DNA from: Gemmatimonadota bacterium
Lineage (GTDB): Bacteria; Gemmatimonadota; Gemmatimonadetes; Gemmatimonadales; GWC2-71-9
Direction of reading: 5' to 3'
Length of the DNA: 34,362 nt
Assembly (NCBI GenBank): GCA_003169895.1
Contig: PNAE01000004.1
Span: 361,186 to 395,547 of the forward strand
The notes under the pieces were generated by a model that saw only the letters and a list, made by a program, of their open reading frames with translations, searched no databases and was not told where the DNA came from. A program made the translations under genes and the position numbers. The stretch's first letter is position 1; every line of letters begins with the position of its first letter. This document shows positions 1-8,097 of the stretch, one piece after another.

Positions 1-1328
1 AAGCGCCGAACACCAGCGTCTGCCCGGTGTGTCTCGGGCTGCCGGGTGCGCTGCCCAGCCCGAATGCGGAAGCCGTGCGCCTCGGGGTGATCGGCGCCCT
101 CGCGCTCGGCTGCGAGGTCCACCCGACCAGCGTGTTCGCGCGCAAGAACTATTTCTACCCGGACCTGCCCAAGGGATACCAGATCTCGCAGTTTGACCAG
201 CCGCTGGCGACCGGCGGTGCCGTCATGATGGAGTCGCCGGAGCGCGGACCGATCGCCATCAGCATCACTCGCCTGCATCTCGAGGAGGACGCCGGCAAGT
301 CCATCCATGACCGGATTCCCGGCCACACCGCGATCGATCTCAACCGTGCCGGCACGCCACTGGCGGAGATTGTCAGCGGACCGGACCTGCAATCGCCGGC
401 GGAGGCGCGCGCGTACCTGGTCACGCTGCGGCAGTTGCTCGTTTATGCTGGCGTGAGCGAATGCTCGATGGAGAAGGGCTCGCTGCGTGTCGATGCGAAC
501 CTGTCGATTCGCCGGCCAGGTGCGCCGCTCGGTACCAAGACCGAGGTGAAGAACATGAACTCGTTCGCCAACGTCGAACGCGCCCTCGAGTCCGAGCGGA
601 GGCGGCAGCTTGCGTTGCTCGAGGCCGGCCGCCAGGTGACGCAAGTCACGTTGACGTTCAACGCCGGAACCGGTGCGGTCAAGCCGTTGCGATCGAAGGA
701 GGACTCCCACGACTACCGGTATTTTCCCGACCCGGACCTGCCGCCGCTGGTGCTGGAGCCGTCGTGGATCGCCGCCCAGCAGGCGGGCCTCGCGGAATTG
801 CCGGTCGCGCGCCGCAATCGCTACGAGCTCGACTTCGCGCTGTCCGCATATGACGCCAGGGTACTCACCCAGGAACCCGCGGTGGCCGGGTATTTCGAAT
901 CGGTGGTCGCCGCCGGCGTCGACGCCAAGACCGCGGCCAACTGGGTGATGGGCGAAGTCATGGCGGGATGGAACGAGGCCCGGGTCTTCGCCGTCGAGCC
1001 GCAACGCCTCGCGGCGCTGATCGCGCTGGTCGACAACGGCACCGTATCGCTGCAAGCGGCCAAGCGGATCTACGTCGACCTTGCGACGTCGGCTGAGGCG
1101 CCGCGGTCGGTAGCCGACCGGCTGGGACTCATCCAGGTGCGCAATGCCGACGCGCTGGTCGGCTGGGTCGACGAAGTGCTGGCGGCGAATCCCAGGGAAG
1201 TGGCGCGGTTCCGGGGCGGTGAAGCGAAGCTGATCGGCTTCTTCGTCGGGCAGGTCATGAAGAAGAGCGCCGGGAAGGCCGATCCCAAGGCGATTCAGCC
1301 GCTCCTGCTCGAGCGGCTCGGCGCATGA
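1..1328 (+). CDS. gatB: Aspartyl/glutamyl-tRNA(Asn/Gln) amidotransferase subunit B, 5' end missing
   Basis: GatB is the kinase/transamidase subunit of GatCAB, which converts Glu-tRNA(Gln) and Asp-tRNA(Asn) to the amidated forms in the cytoplasm. The reading frame is open from base 3 and already inside the conserved zinc-binding part (PNTxVCPVCLGLPG); the first roughly 35-40 residues lie outside the window. About 441 residues are visible, against a usual 475-500. Hallmarks are RKNYFYPDLPKGYQISQ, the substrate-binding stretch ending in DLNRAGTPLAEIVS, and EVKNMNSF. The last 150 or so residues form the helical YqeY-like tail that contacts tRNA. It ends in ATGA, sharing four bases with the next gene. 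Presence of GatB suggests the organism makes Gln-tRNA and/or Asn-tRNA indirectly. Confidence 0.96.
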   Translation, partial: APNTSVCPVCLGLPGALPSPNAEAVRLGVIGALALGCEVHPTSVFARKNYFYPDLPKGYQISQFDQPLATGGAVMMESPERGPIAISITRLHLEEDAGKSIHDRIPGHTAIDLNRAGTPLAEIVSGPDLQSPAEARAYLVTLRQLLVYAGVSECSMEKGSLRVDANLSIRRPGAPLGTKTEVKNMNSFANVERALESERRRQLALLEAGRQVTQVTLTFNAGTGAVKPLRSKEDSHDYRYFPDPDLPPLVLEPSWIAAQQAGLAELPVARRNRYELDFALSAYDARVLTQEPAVAGYFESVVAAGVDAKTAANWVMGEVMAGWNEARVFAVEPQRLAALIALVDNGTVSLQAAKRIYVDLATSAEAPRSVADRLGLIQVRNADALVGWVDEVLAANPREVARFRGGEAKLIGFFVGQVMKKSAGKADPKAIQPLLLERLGA

Positions 1329-2551
1329 CCGCGGTGGCGCCGGTCGAGGCGATTCGCGCCGCGTTCCCGGCGTTGCGCCGCACGCATGCGGGCCTGCCGG
1401 TCGCCTACTTCGACGGTCCCGGCGGGACGCAGGTGCCCGAGCTGGTGGTCGACGCAATGGCGGACTATCTGCTGCACCACAACGCCAACACCCACTGGCG
1501 TTATCCGACCAGTGAGGAGACGGACGCGCTGCTCGCAGGCGCGCGGGAGGTGTTCGCCCGGTTCTTCGGCGCAACGCCCGACGAAGTCTCGTTTGGCAAC
1601 AACATGACCACCATCACGTTCCATGTCGCGCGCGCGCTCGGTCGTGACTGGCGAAGCGGCGACGAGGTCATCGTCACCGAGCTCGATCATCACGGCAACA
1701 TCGCGCCGTGGCAGGCGCTGGAGCGGGAGCGCGGGATCGTGTTGCGATGGTTGCCGATGGACGCTGATACCTGCCAGCTGCGCCTCGACGCGCTGCCGGC
1801 GCTGCTCGGGCCACGCACCCGGTTGCTCGCGATTGGTGCCGCGTCGAACATCGTCGGCACCGTGAGTGATGTCGTCACGGCCGCCAGGATGGCGCACGAT
1901 GTCGGCGCGCTGGTATTCGTTGACGGGGTACACTACGCACCGCATTTCCTGCCTGACGTCGGCGCCCTGGGCTGCGATCTGTTCGCCTGCTCGGCATACA
2001 AGTTCTACGGGCCGCACGTCGGCGTACTCTGGGGGCGGCGTGATCTGCTCGAGCGCATGGACGCGCCCCGGCTGGAGCCCGCGCCGCAAACGGCCCCGGA
2101 GCGACTGGAAACCGGAACCCAGAACCAGGAAGGCATCGTCGGGGCCGCGGCGGCCGTGCGGTGGCTGGCCTCGCTGACCCCCGGCGGAGACGACACGCGC
2201 CAGCGCCTCGCGGCCGCATACGACGAGGTGCACCGGCGCAGCGCGACGCTGTTCAGCCGGCTCTGGGACGGTCTGGGTGCCATCGGCGGCGTGCGGCGGT
2301 ACGGGCCACCGCCGACAGCCAAGCGCACCGCGACCGTGTCATTTACGGTGGCGAACGTCGACTCGGAACGGGTCGCGATCGCGCTGGCCCGCGCTGGATG
2401 CTTCGTGTCGCACGGTGATTTCTACGCTTCGACCGTAGCCCGCCGTCTCGGTCTCGCGACCGAAGGCCTGGTCCGGATAGGCGCATCCTCCTACACCACG
2501 GCGGGGGAAATCGACCGGGTGGTTGCCGCCGTCGCGCGGGTTGCGCATTGA
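1325..2551 (+). CDS. Cysteine desulfurase-like class V aminotransferase (TIGR01976-type)
   Basis: This 408-residue PLP enzyme has the fold of SufS/CsdA cysteine desulfurases. Visible features are the early YFDGPGGTQ stretch, HWRYPTSEETD, the PLP-ring-stacking region ELDHHGNIAPW, the PLP-phosphate and aspartate region FVDGVHYAPH, and the Schiff-base lysine K226 in SAYKFYGPH. The C-terminal loop that holds the catalytic Cys in SufS (RTGHHCAQP) reads RAGCFVSHGDFYA: the position of the catalytic Cys is Val, and the only nearby Cys (C359) sits two residues earlier. This matches the VC1184-like subfamily, whose reaction is not settled, rather than a dedicated Fe-S assembly enzyme. No SufBCD or IscU genes are adjacent. 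It overlaps gatB by four bases, so the two are probably co-transcribed. A true desulfurase role is doubtful. Confidence 0.85.
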   Translation: MTAVAPVEAIRAAFPALRRTHAGLPVAYFDGPGGTQVPELVVDAMADYLLHHNANTHWRYPTSEETDALLAGAREVFARFFGATPDEVSFGNNMTTITFHVARALGRDWRSGDEVIVTELDHHGNIAPWQALERERGIVLRWLPMDADTCQLRLDALPALLGPRTRLLAIGAASNIVGTVSDVVTAARMAHDVGALVFVDGVHYAPHFLPDVGALGCDLFACSAYKFYGPHVGVLWGRRDLLERMDAPRLEPAPQTAPERLETGTQNQEGIVGAAAAVRWLASLTPGGDDTRQRLAAAYDEVHRRSATLFSRLWDGLGAIGGVRRYGPPPTAKRTATVSFTVANVDSERVAIALARAGCFVSHGDFYASTVARRLGLATEGLVRIGASSYTTAGEIDRVVAAVARVAH

Positions 2552-2658
2552 CCCTGCAGCCTCAGCGGGGGCCTCAGCGACACCGCGGCTGTCTCTGCCG
2601 CACGTGGATTCTCTGTCGCGGCGGCTCAGGCAATCGGGAGCGGCGATGAGTCGCGACG

Positions 2659-3579
2659 TCAGGCGATGTCACGCTCTGCCGGGGGTGTGGCTGTCGGTGT
2701 AACGCCCGGGTCGATGTCCGCCGGCATCAGGCCGAAATGCGCATCCGCCACCGCCTCCAGCCAATCCCGGCCCGCCTGCCGGTGGCCGCGCATTGCGTCA
2801 CGGCGCACCGACTTGCTTCGTAGGATGGCATTTTCTCCGTTCGGATCGGTTCGCAGTACCGGCGAATCGTCGGCGGTGATCACCGAACGGATGTAGTGCG
2901 TGGCGCGGTCGAGGTGCGCGGTGATGAGTTCTGCGGGAAGCTCCCACCGGCTCTGATCCTGGGCGATCTGCAAGCCGACCTGCCACGGGCGCGAATCGGT
3001 CAGCCGGACCATGCCGCGAAACAGGCGTCGGTTGGTGCGGACGGAAAAAATCGTCGGTGAGAGAATGCGCTCGAGGTGGGCGTCGGCGGGGCGGTGATCG
3101 AGCCGGATCAGATCCCGCGCGGCCGCGGGCACTGCGTCGCCCAGCAGCAATTCAGCCCGCGCCTCCCACCAGGTATGTCCCATCGCCCGGGTACTGCTGC
3201 TCACGACCAACTGGCGCGGCACATAATAGTTGTGTGCCACGGCATCTGCGGCGAGGTGGGCGAGGTATCCGAGGCCGAATGCGCGCAGGGCATCGCTCGG
3301 CGCCAGATCATACACTTCGCGACCCACATGCCACGCGTGACAATGCCGATCAGCGGGTGCGAACTTCTTCGCCATTGTGGTGTCGGCGGCAATGTTGCCG
3401 TAGAGAAAATCGTAGGGGAACGCGCGGAGCAGGTCGGCGAGCGCCTGCGGCAACAGCTGGAGCGAGCTCAGGATGCGCTCCCCGAGCACCACGTGGGTTC
3501 CGGGTGTCCAGGCATAGAGCGGATGCGGGCAGCAGATGAGCAGAACGGCGATCCCGCAGAGTGCTGCCAGCAGTTTCAC
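2659..3579 (-). CDS. Exported zinc-dependent phospholipase C-like protein
   Basis: The 306-residue product matches the zinc-dependent phospholipase C/S1-P1 nuclease-like fold (PF00882 type). A signal peptide covers about residues 1-23 (hydrophobic core after MKLL, cleavage at YA-W), leaving Trp24 as the mature N-terminus, as in Bacillus PC-PLC where the N-terminal Trp binds zinc. Further likely ligands are H29, D66, one of the histidines in RHCHAWH (79-84), H108 and D112 with four-residue spacing, and the H135/E139 pair in GHTWWEARAE, which matches the family H-x3-E pair. The protein should act outside the cytoplasmic membrane on phosphodiester lipids; the substrate is unknown. The GTG start overlaps the TGA of the upstream membrane-protein gene by four bases, giving a two-gene minus-strand operon. 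Confidence 0.82.
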   Translation of the reverse strand: MKLLAALCGIAVLLICCPHPLYAWTPGTHVVLGERILSSLQLLPQALADLLRAFPYDFLYGNIAADTTMAKKFAPADRHCHAWHVGREVYDLAPSDALRAFGLGYLAHLAADAVAHNYYVPRQLVVSSSTRAMGHTWWEARAELLLGDAVPAAARDLIRLDHRPADAHLERILSPTIFSVRTNRRLFRGMVRLTDSRPWQVGLQIAQDQSRWELPAELITAHLDRATHYIRSVITADDSPVLRTDPNGENAILRSKSVRRDAMRGHRQAGRDWLEAVADAHFGLMPADIDPGVTPTATPPAERDIA

Positions 3580-4034
3580 GCGGCGCCCCGCCTCCGCGGT
3601 CGCACCAGGCGGCGCAGCTGGCTGATCACGCCGACACCGGCCCGGGCGGTCTGCAGTGCGGCACTGACATCGACCACGGTGGCTTCGATCTCCTCCTGCG
3701 CGACCTCCACCACGGCTTCAAAATCCGCCAGGCGGCGCTTGGCGCGCTTGACCCCGCGTTCGACGTCGTACCGGATTCGCCGCGTCGTGTCGATGATCTG
3801 CTTGGCCTCTTGCTGCGCCATATCGGCGACGTCGATCCCCTTTTCGCCGAGTCGTTTCACGGCATCGAGCGTCGGTGCCAGGTCGGCGCGCAAGCGGGCC
3901 ACTTCCTTGGCCAGCGACTCGCCATGCTCCTTCGCCTCGCTGAGAGCGATGTACATCATGGCGGTGCCGGCCGCGATGGCAATCGCAATCACCACGAGCG
4001 ACAATGCAACGGTAGGGGCGATCCAGCCGGGCAT
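3576..4034 (-). CDS. Membrane-anchored coiled-coil protein, DUF948-like
   Basis: This 152-residue protein has one N-terminal membrane segment (about residues 6-30, rich in Val, Ile and Ala) followed by a long charged helical region with heptad-like spacing (about 35-130) and a very basic end (RRLVRPRRRG). That layout resembles DUF948-type proteins and other single-pass proteins whose helices pack along the membrane. No catalytic motif is seen. It is the first gene of a minus-strand pair with the phospholipase C-like gene and is divergent from murA across 187 bases. The function cannot be inferred; a structural or scaffolding role for the partner enzyme is only a guess from the operon. Confidence 0.75.
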   Translation of the reverse strand: MPGWIAPTVALSLVVIAIAIAAGTAMMYIALSEAKEHGESLAKEVARLRADLAPTLDAVKRLGEKGIDVADMAQQEAKQIIDTTRRIRYDVERGVKRAKRRLADFEAVVEVAQEEIEATVVDVSAALQTARAGVGVISQLRRLVRPRRRGAA

Positions 4035-4221
4035 GAATCCTCGGTTTCTGGCTGCGGCCTGCTGGCTAGTGGCTGGACACTGTTTCGTCCGCCATCAGGT
4101 AGCCTGGGTCGACCAGCGACGGGTCAAGCGCCAATATTCAACCGCCAATAGCCAACTGAAATAGTAACCCCTCGCCACGATCCCGCTTGCGACCAGAGGG
4201 TGTCACGACGAGCTTTGCCCG

Positions 4222-5505
4222 ATGCCTCCCCGCTTCGTCGTCACCGGCGGCCGCACCCTCAGCGGCACCATCCGGCCGGCCGGTAACAAGAACGCCGCGC
4301 TGCCCGTGATTGCCGCCTCGCTGCTGGCGGACGGCCCCGTGGTGCTCGAGAACATTCCCCGGATTCGTGATGTCGAGACGCTGCTGGAACTGCTCGCCGA
4401 TCTCGGGGCGACCGTCGAGTGGTCGGCGGCGAACACGGTGACGATCGACACCCGCGGCGCGAAAGCCAAGGCGCTCAACCCCGCGTTGTGTACGCGCATT
4501 CGCGCCTCCATTCTGCTGGCGGGTCCGCTGCTCGCGCGCTTCGGCAAGGTCGTGCTCCCTCCACCGGGCGGGGACGTCATCGGGCGCCGACGGGTGGACA
4601 CCCACTTCCTGGCGCTCGAGCAACTGGGCGCGGTGGTTACCGTCGGCGATTCCTACACGATCGAAGCGCGCCAGCTGGTCGGCGCGGATGTCTTCCTCGA
4701 CGAGCCCAGCGTCACCGCCACGGAGAACGCGCTGATGGCGGCCGTCATGGCCACCGGGCGCACCGTGTTGCGGAACGCGGCGTCCGAGCCGCACGTCCAG
4801 GACACGGCGCGCTTTCTCGTGGCAATCGGTGCCGACATCGACGGCATCGGCAGCAACACCTACATCATCAATGGCGGCCGGACCCTGCACGGTGCCAGTT
4901 ACGCCATCGGGCCCGACCATATCGAAGTCGGTTCGTTCATCGGGCTGGCCGCGGTAACCAACGGGGATATCACCATCGAACAGGTGCGGCCGGATGACTT
5001 GCGCAGCATGCTCCTCGGCTTCGATCGTCTCGGCATTCGCGGCCAGTTCGACGGTGACCGGTTGACCATCCCGTCGGGCCAGGAGCGGCGCGTGCGGCCG
5101 GACCTCGGCGGCCACGTGCCCAAGGTCGAGGACGGGCCATGGCCGGCCTTTCCGGCGGATGTCATGTCAATCGCGCTCGTCGCCGCAACCCAGTGCGACG
5201 GCATTGTCCTGATGCACGAGAAGATGTTCGAGTCGCGGTTGTTCTTCGTCGACAAGCTGATCGGCATGGGGGCACGCATCGTGTTGTGCGATCCGCACCG
5301 GGCTGTCATCAGCGGTGCGTCGCGGCTGCACGGCGGCCGCGTGGAGTCGCCGGACATTCGTGCCGGCATGGCGATGGTGATTGCAGCGCTCGCCGCCGAC
5401 GGGACGAGCGAAATCAACAACATCGGCCAGATCGAACGCGGGTATGAGCGGATCGACGACCGTCTTCGCGCGCTCGGCGCGCAAATCGAGCGTGTCGACG
5501 GCTGA
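4222..5505 (+). CDS. murA: UDP-N-acetylglucosamine 1-carboxyvinyltransferase (MurA), Asp in the catalytic Cys position
   Basis: MurA transfers enolpyruvate from PEP to UDP-GlcNAc, the first committed step of peptidoglycan synthesis. The 427-residue length is normal for the family. K23 in PAGNKNAALP matches the PEP-binding lysine, and GTSEINNIGQIERGYERID near the end matches the family C-terminus. The mobile catalytic loop, GGCxIGxRPxDxH in Escherichia coli, reads GGDVIGRRRVDTH here, so residue 118 (bases 4573-4575) is Asp instead of the Cys that fosfomycin alkylates. Asp at this position is known in mycobacterial and chlamydial MurA and confers resistance while keeping activity. The usual FPTDxQ stretch is FPADVMS. 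The gene starts with ATG after a gap from a divergent gene and overlaps pgeF. Confidence 0.95.
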   Translation: MPPRFVVTGGRTLSGTIRPAGNKNAALPVIAASLLADGPVVLENIPRIRDVETLLELLADLGATVEWSAANTVTIDTRGAKAKALNPALCTRIRASILLAGPLLARFGKVVLPPPGGDVIGRRRVDTHFLALEQLGAVVTVGDSYTIEARQLVGADVFLDEPSVTATENALMAAVMATGRTVLRNAASEPHVQDTARFLVAIGADIDGIGSNTYIINGGRTLHGASYAIGPDHIEVGSFIGLAAVTNGDITIEQVRPDDLRSMLLGFDRLGIRGQFDGDRLTIPSGQERRVRPDLGGHVPKVEDGPWPAFPADVMSIALVAATQCDGIVLMHEKMFESRLFFVDKLIGMGARIVLCDPHRAVISGASRLHGGRVESPDIRAGMAMVIAALAADGTSEINNIGQIERGYERIDDRLRALGAQIERVDG

Positions 5506-6247
5506 CGAGGTCCCGCTCGCGACACCATTACCGCTGTGGGAGGTTCCTGGCTGGCGCGAGCAGTTCGGCGTCCTGGCCGGGATTTCGGGCCGCGGGTCCG
5601 ATCCCACCGCGCCCTTCGATCTCGGACTGGCGTCGCAGCGTCCGGTCGGTGAGGTGATGGCCCGGTGGCGGCAGTTCCGGGCACACTTCTCCGCGTGTCC
5701 GAGCCCGGTGCTGTCGCAGCAGGTTCACGGAGATCGGGTGGTCTGGCACGACGCCGCCCTGCCGGGCTGGACGATCATCGACGGAGCCGACGGACACGCG
5801 ACCGCCGCCCCAGGTCGTCTGCTTCTGGTCACCGTAGCCGATTGCATCCCGGTCTACCTCCTCGCCCCGTCGGTCCGGGCCATCGCCCTGTTGCATGCCG
5901 GGTGGCGCGGTACCGCCGCCGGCATCCTGGCCCGCGGTGCAGCCCTGCTTGGCTCCCGCACTGGCGCGCTGCCGCACGAACTCGTAATGCACGCTGGCAT
6001 AGGCATTTGCGGGCAGTGCTATGAGGTGGGTTCTGAGGTGATGTCGGCCGTCGGGCTGGCCACCACCGGGCCGGGGCCTTGGCATCTCGACCTGCGTGAC
6101 GTGTTATGTCGCCAGGCCCGCGATCTCGGCATTACCCGGGTGACGGCGAGTTCCCATTGCACGGCCTGCCGGCGTGACTGGTTCTTTTCGCATCGCGGTA
6201 GCGGAGGGACGGATGGGCGGATGGTCGCGTGGCTGGGGTTGGTGTGA
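5492..6247 (+). CDS. pgeF: Peptidoglycan editing factor / purine nucleoside phosphorylase-like protein (YfiH family)
   Basis: The family (DUF152, YfiH/PgeF/LACC1) comprises a cytoplasmic Cys/His enzyme linked both to removal of mis-incorporated L-Ser from UDP-MurNAc precursors and to purine nucleoside phosphorolysis. Motifs in order are QQVHGDRVVW, DGADGHAT, VTVADCIPVYLL, the core AIALLHAGWRGTAAGI, GIGICGQCYEVG, and the C-terminal SSHCTACRRDWFFSHR. These supply the His-Cys-His metal and catalytic set. The start was set at the GTG at 5492, 14 bases inside the end of murA, giving 251 residues; further upstream the frame is only a shadow of murA. Coupling to murA fits the cell-wall quality-control role. 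A terminator follows at 6336-6360. Confidence 0.9.
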   Translation: MSTADEVPLATPLPLWEVPGWREQFGVLAGISGRGSDPTAPFDLGLASQRPVGEVMARWRQFRAHFSACPSPVLSQQVHGDRVVWHDAALPGWTIIDGADGHATAAPGRLLLVTVADCIPVYLLAPSVRAIALLHAGWRGTAAGILARGAALLGSRTGALPHELVMHAGIGICGQCYEVGSEVMSAVGLATTGPGPWHLDLRDVLCRQARDLGITRVTASSHCTACRRDWFFSHRGSGGTDGRMVAWLGLV

Positions 6248-6335
6248 CGGCCGTTGGCTAACAGCCAACCGTTGACGCCCGCTCCACAACGGAGCTATTT
6301 TCCGGCGTTGGGGCAACTTGCGTGGGTCCGCGAGG

Positions 6336-6360
6336 TGTCGGGTTTCCCCCGGCATTTTTT
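6336..6360 (+). terminator. Rho-independent terminator after murA-pgeF / before nusA
   Basis: A perfect or wobble 7-bp stem (TGTCGGG with CCCGGCA, loop TTTCC) is followed directly by six T residues. It separates the murA-pgeF unit from the nusA operon. It lies 93 bases upstream of the nusA ATG, so it could also act as an attenuator in a nusA leader if transcription starts upstream. Confidence 0.75.
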
Positions 6361-6407
6361 GTTTCTCCCCTTACAGGTGCGCCCCGTCCCACGATCAGGC
6401 AAGCCGT

Positions 6408-6419
6408 CAGGCCGGCCTG
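6408..6419. promoter_or_regulatory. 12-bp perfect palindrome upstream of nusA
   Basis: CAGGCCGGCCTG is a perfect palindrome lying 34 bases before the nusA ATG and after the terminator. It could be an operator half-pair or part of a leader hairpin, but GC-rich DNA yields such palindromes by chance. The nusA ribosome binding site (GGAGG at 6439-6443) lies downstream of it. Confidence 0.25.
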
Positions 6420-6453
6420 GTGACCGGTTTCGGCAATTGGAGGCAGGAAAAGT

Positions 6454-7782
6454 ATGATGGCGACACCCGCCGATTTGGTAACCGCCTTTCGCGAACTTTC
6501 GAACGCCAAGCAGTTGGACCGGGCGGAGCTGCTGGACTTGCTGCGCGACGGCATCCATGCGGCCCTGATGAAGAAGTTCGGTCCGAATGTGCGGTTCGAG
6601 CTGAATGTCGATGAATTGCAGGGCACGCTCGCGGTGACTCGGCTTCGCCAGGTGGTCGAAACAGTCGAGGATCCCAGCGCGCAGATCAGTACAGAGGAGG
6701 CCCGCTTCGAGGACCCCGACTTTCAGGTCGGCGACATGCTCGAAGAAGAGGTGCCGTTCGAGGTGCTCGGACGCCTGGCGGTTCAGGCCGCGAAACAGCG
6801 CATCATCCAGCGGGTTCGCGAGGGGGAGCGGAACCGGATCCGCGACGAGTTCGCGAACAAGGTCGGCGAGCTGCTCTCCGGTGAAATCCAGCAGGTCGAG
6901 CGCGGCAAGTTCGTGATCATGCTGAACAAGTTCCGCGAGGCGGAAGCGATCGTGCCGTACCGCGAGCAGAATCATCGCGAACACTTCCATCAGGGCGACA
7001 CCATCCGCGCGGTACTCAAGCGGCTGGAGGAGACGCCGAAGGGTCCGCGCCTGATTCTGTCGCGTGGCGATCCGTTGTTCGTCATCGCCTTGTTCAAGCT
7101 CGAGGTGCCCGAGATCCAGCAGGGCGTGGTGGAGGTGCGCGGTATTGCGCGCGAGGTCGGCAGCCGGACGAAGGTCGCCGTGATTTCGCGCGACGACGCG
7201 ATCGATCCCGTCGGCGCGTGCGTCGGCCTCAAGGGTTCCCGCGTGCAGGCCGTCGTGAACGAACTCGGCGGGGAGCGCATCGACATCGTCCCGTGGTCGC
7301 CCGACCCGGAGCGGTTTGCCCGTCTCGCCCTCGCCCCCGCGCGCGTCGCCAAGGTGTTTTCCGACCCCGCGAGCAAGACGATCCAGGCCGTCGTCGACGA
7401 GGACCAACTGTCGCTGGCAATCGGTCGCAACGGGCAGAACGTGCGCCTTGCGTCGGAGCTCACCGGCTGGAAGATCGACCTGTACTCCAGCCGTGAATGG
7501 CTCGAACGGGGCGGTGAAGGTCCGTTGTTCGCTCTGCCGCCGGTCGAGGAGGAACCCGAGACGCGGGTGCCACTGGCGCAGCTCGAAGGCTTGTCGCCCG
7601 AGCTGGTGGCGGTACTCGACCAGGCGCGGTACACCACGCTGAAGGATGTCATCGATCTCGAGCCCGAGGAGATCGCCAGGATTCCTGGCATGACGACGGG
7701 CACGACCGAGGAGCTGGTGCGGTTTCTCAGCGAACTGACCGAGGAAGAGCCGGATGGCGGCGACGCCGCCCCCAGCGCCTGA
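6454..7782 (+). CDS. nusA: Transcription termination/antitermination protein NusA
   Basis: NusA binds RNA polymerase and nascent RNA and controls pausing, termination and antitermination. The 442-residue protein shows the N-terminal polymerase-binding domain (residues 1 to about 130, with DLLRDGIHAALMKKFG), an S1 domain (about 135-200, VERGKFVIMLNKFREAEAIVP), then two KH domains (DPVGACVGLKGSRVQAVVNELGGE and QLSLAIGRNGQNVRLASELTGW). A short acidic helix-hairpin-helix-like tail follows (VLDQARYTTLKDVIDLEPEEIARIPG), as in longer NusA forms. Two adjacent in-frame ATGs (6454 and 6457) follow a good GGAGG. It heads the translation operon; rimP, its usual upstream partner, is absent here. Confidence 0.97.
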   Translation: MMATPADLVTAFRELSNAKQLDRAELLDLLRDGIHAALMKKFGPNVRFELNVDELQGTLAVTRLRQVVETVEDPSAQISTEEARFEDPDFQVGDMLEEEVPFEVLGRLAVQAAKQRIIQRVREGERNRIRDEFANKVGELLSGEIQQVERGKFVIMLNKFREAEAIVPYREQNHREHFHQGDTIRAVLKRLEETPKGPRLILSRGDPLFVIALFKLEVPEIQQGVVEVRGIAREVGSRTKVAVISRDDAIDPVGACVGLKGSRVQAVVNELGGERIDIVPWSPDPERFARLALAPARVAKVFSDPASKTIQAVVDEDQLSLAIGRNGQNVRLASELTGWKIDLYSSREWLERGGEGPLFALPPVEEEPETRVPLAQLEGLSPELVAVLDQARYTTLKDVIDLEPEEIARIPGMTTGTTEELVRFLSELTEEEPDGGDAAPSA

Positions 7783-8086
7783 GGCGCTGCTCGGCCTGAT
7801 CGGACTGGGCGTTCGCGGCGGGCTCGCGCTCCCGGGGGTGGACGTCACGTGCGCGTGGGTGCGGCAGGGAAAGTGCCAGGTCGTGATCGTCGCCGCGGAC
7901 GCGTCGCGTCGCGCGAGACAGAAGGTCGTTCAGCCGGCCCGGCGAGCGGGCGTGCCCATCGTGACCGGCCCGGATGCAGAGACATTGGGCGCGCGGCTGG
8001 GTCGGCCCCCGGTGATGGTGGTCGGTGTGCGGGATCGGTCGTTGGCAGCAGGGATCATTGCTGTGGCGACCCGGGAGACGGATTGA
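7754..8086 (+). CDS. Ribosomal L7Ae/L30e-like RNA-binding protein (YlxQ family)
   Basis: The 110-residue product has the L7Ae/L30e fold signature: a short LLGLIGLGVRGG helix, a VVIVAADASRRARQKV strand-helix, and VPIVTGPDAETLGARLGRPPVMVVGV. YlxQ proteins occupy this place between nusA and infB in many bacteria and bind structured RNA, probably kink-turns; their precise role is unsettled. The start (ATG 7754) overlaps the nusA end by 29 bases, indicating translational coupling. The ylxR gene (DUF448), which normally lies between nusA and ylxQ, is missing. The protein ends at 8086, 11 bases before infB. Confidence 0.85.
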   Translation: MAATPPPAPEALLGLIGLGVRGGLALPGVDVTCAWVRQGKCQVVIVAADASRRARQKVVQPARRAGVPIVTGPDAETLGARLGRPPVMVVGVRDRSLAAGIIAVATRETD

Positions 8087-8097
8087 CGGAGGAGTGA

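Noticed and set aside
2560-2581. Short direct repeat CCTCAGCG between the first aminotransferase gene and the phospholipase C-like gene
   Set aside because: Two copies of eight bases in a 107-base convergent gap are compatible with chance.
4035-4221. Promoter-like TTCAAC/AATAGT pair between the membrane gene and murA
   Set aside because: Only partial consensus match; nothing else distinguishes it from background.
6253-6269. Hairpin GTTGGCT-AAC-AGCCAAC after pgeF
   Set aside because: Perfect 7-bp stem but no T-run follows; the real terminator is 67 bases further on.
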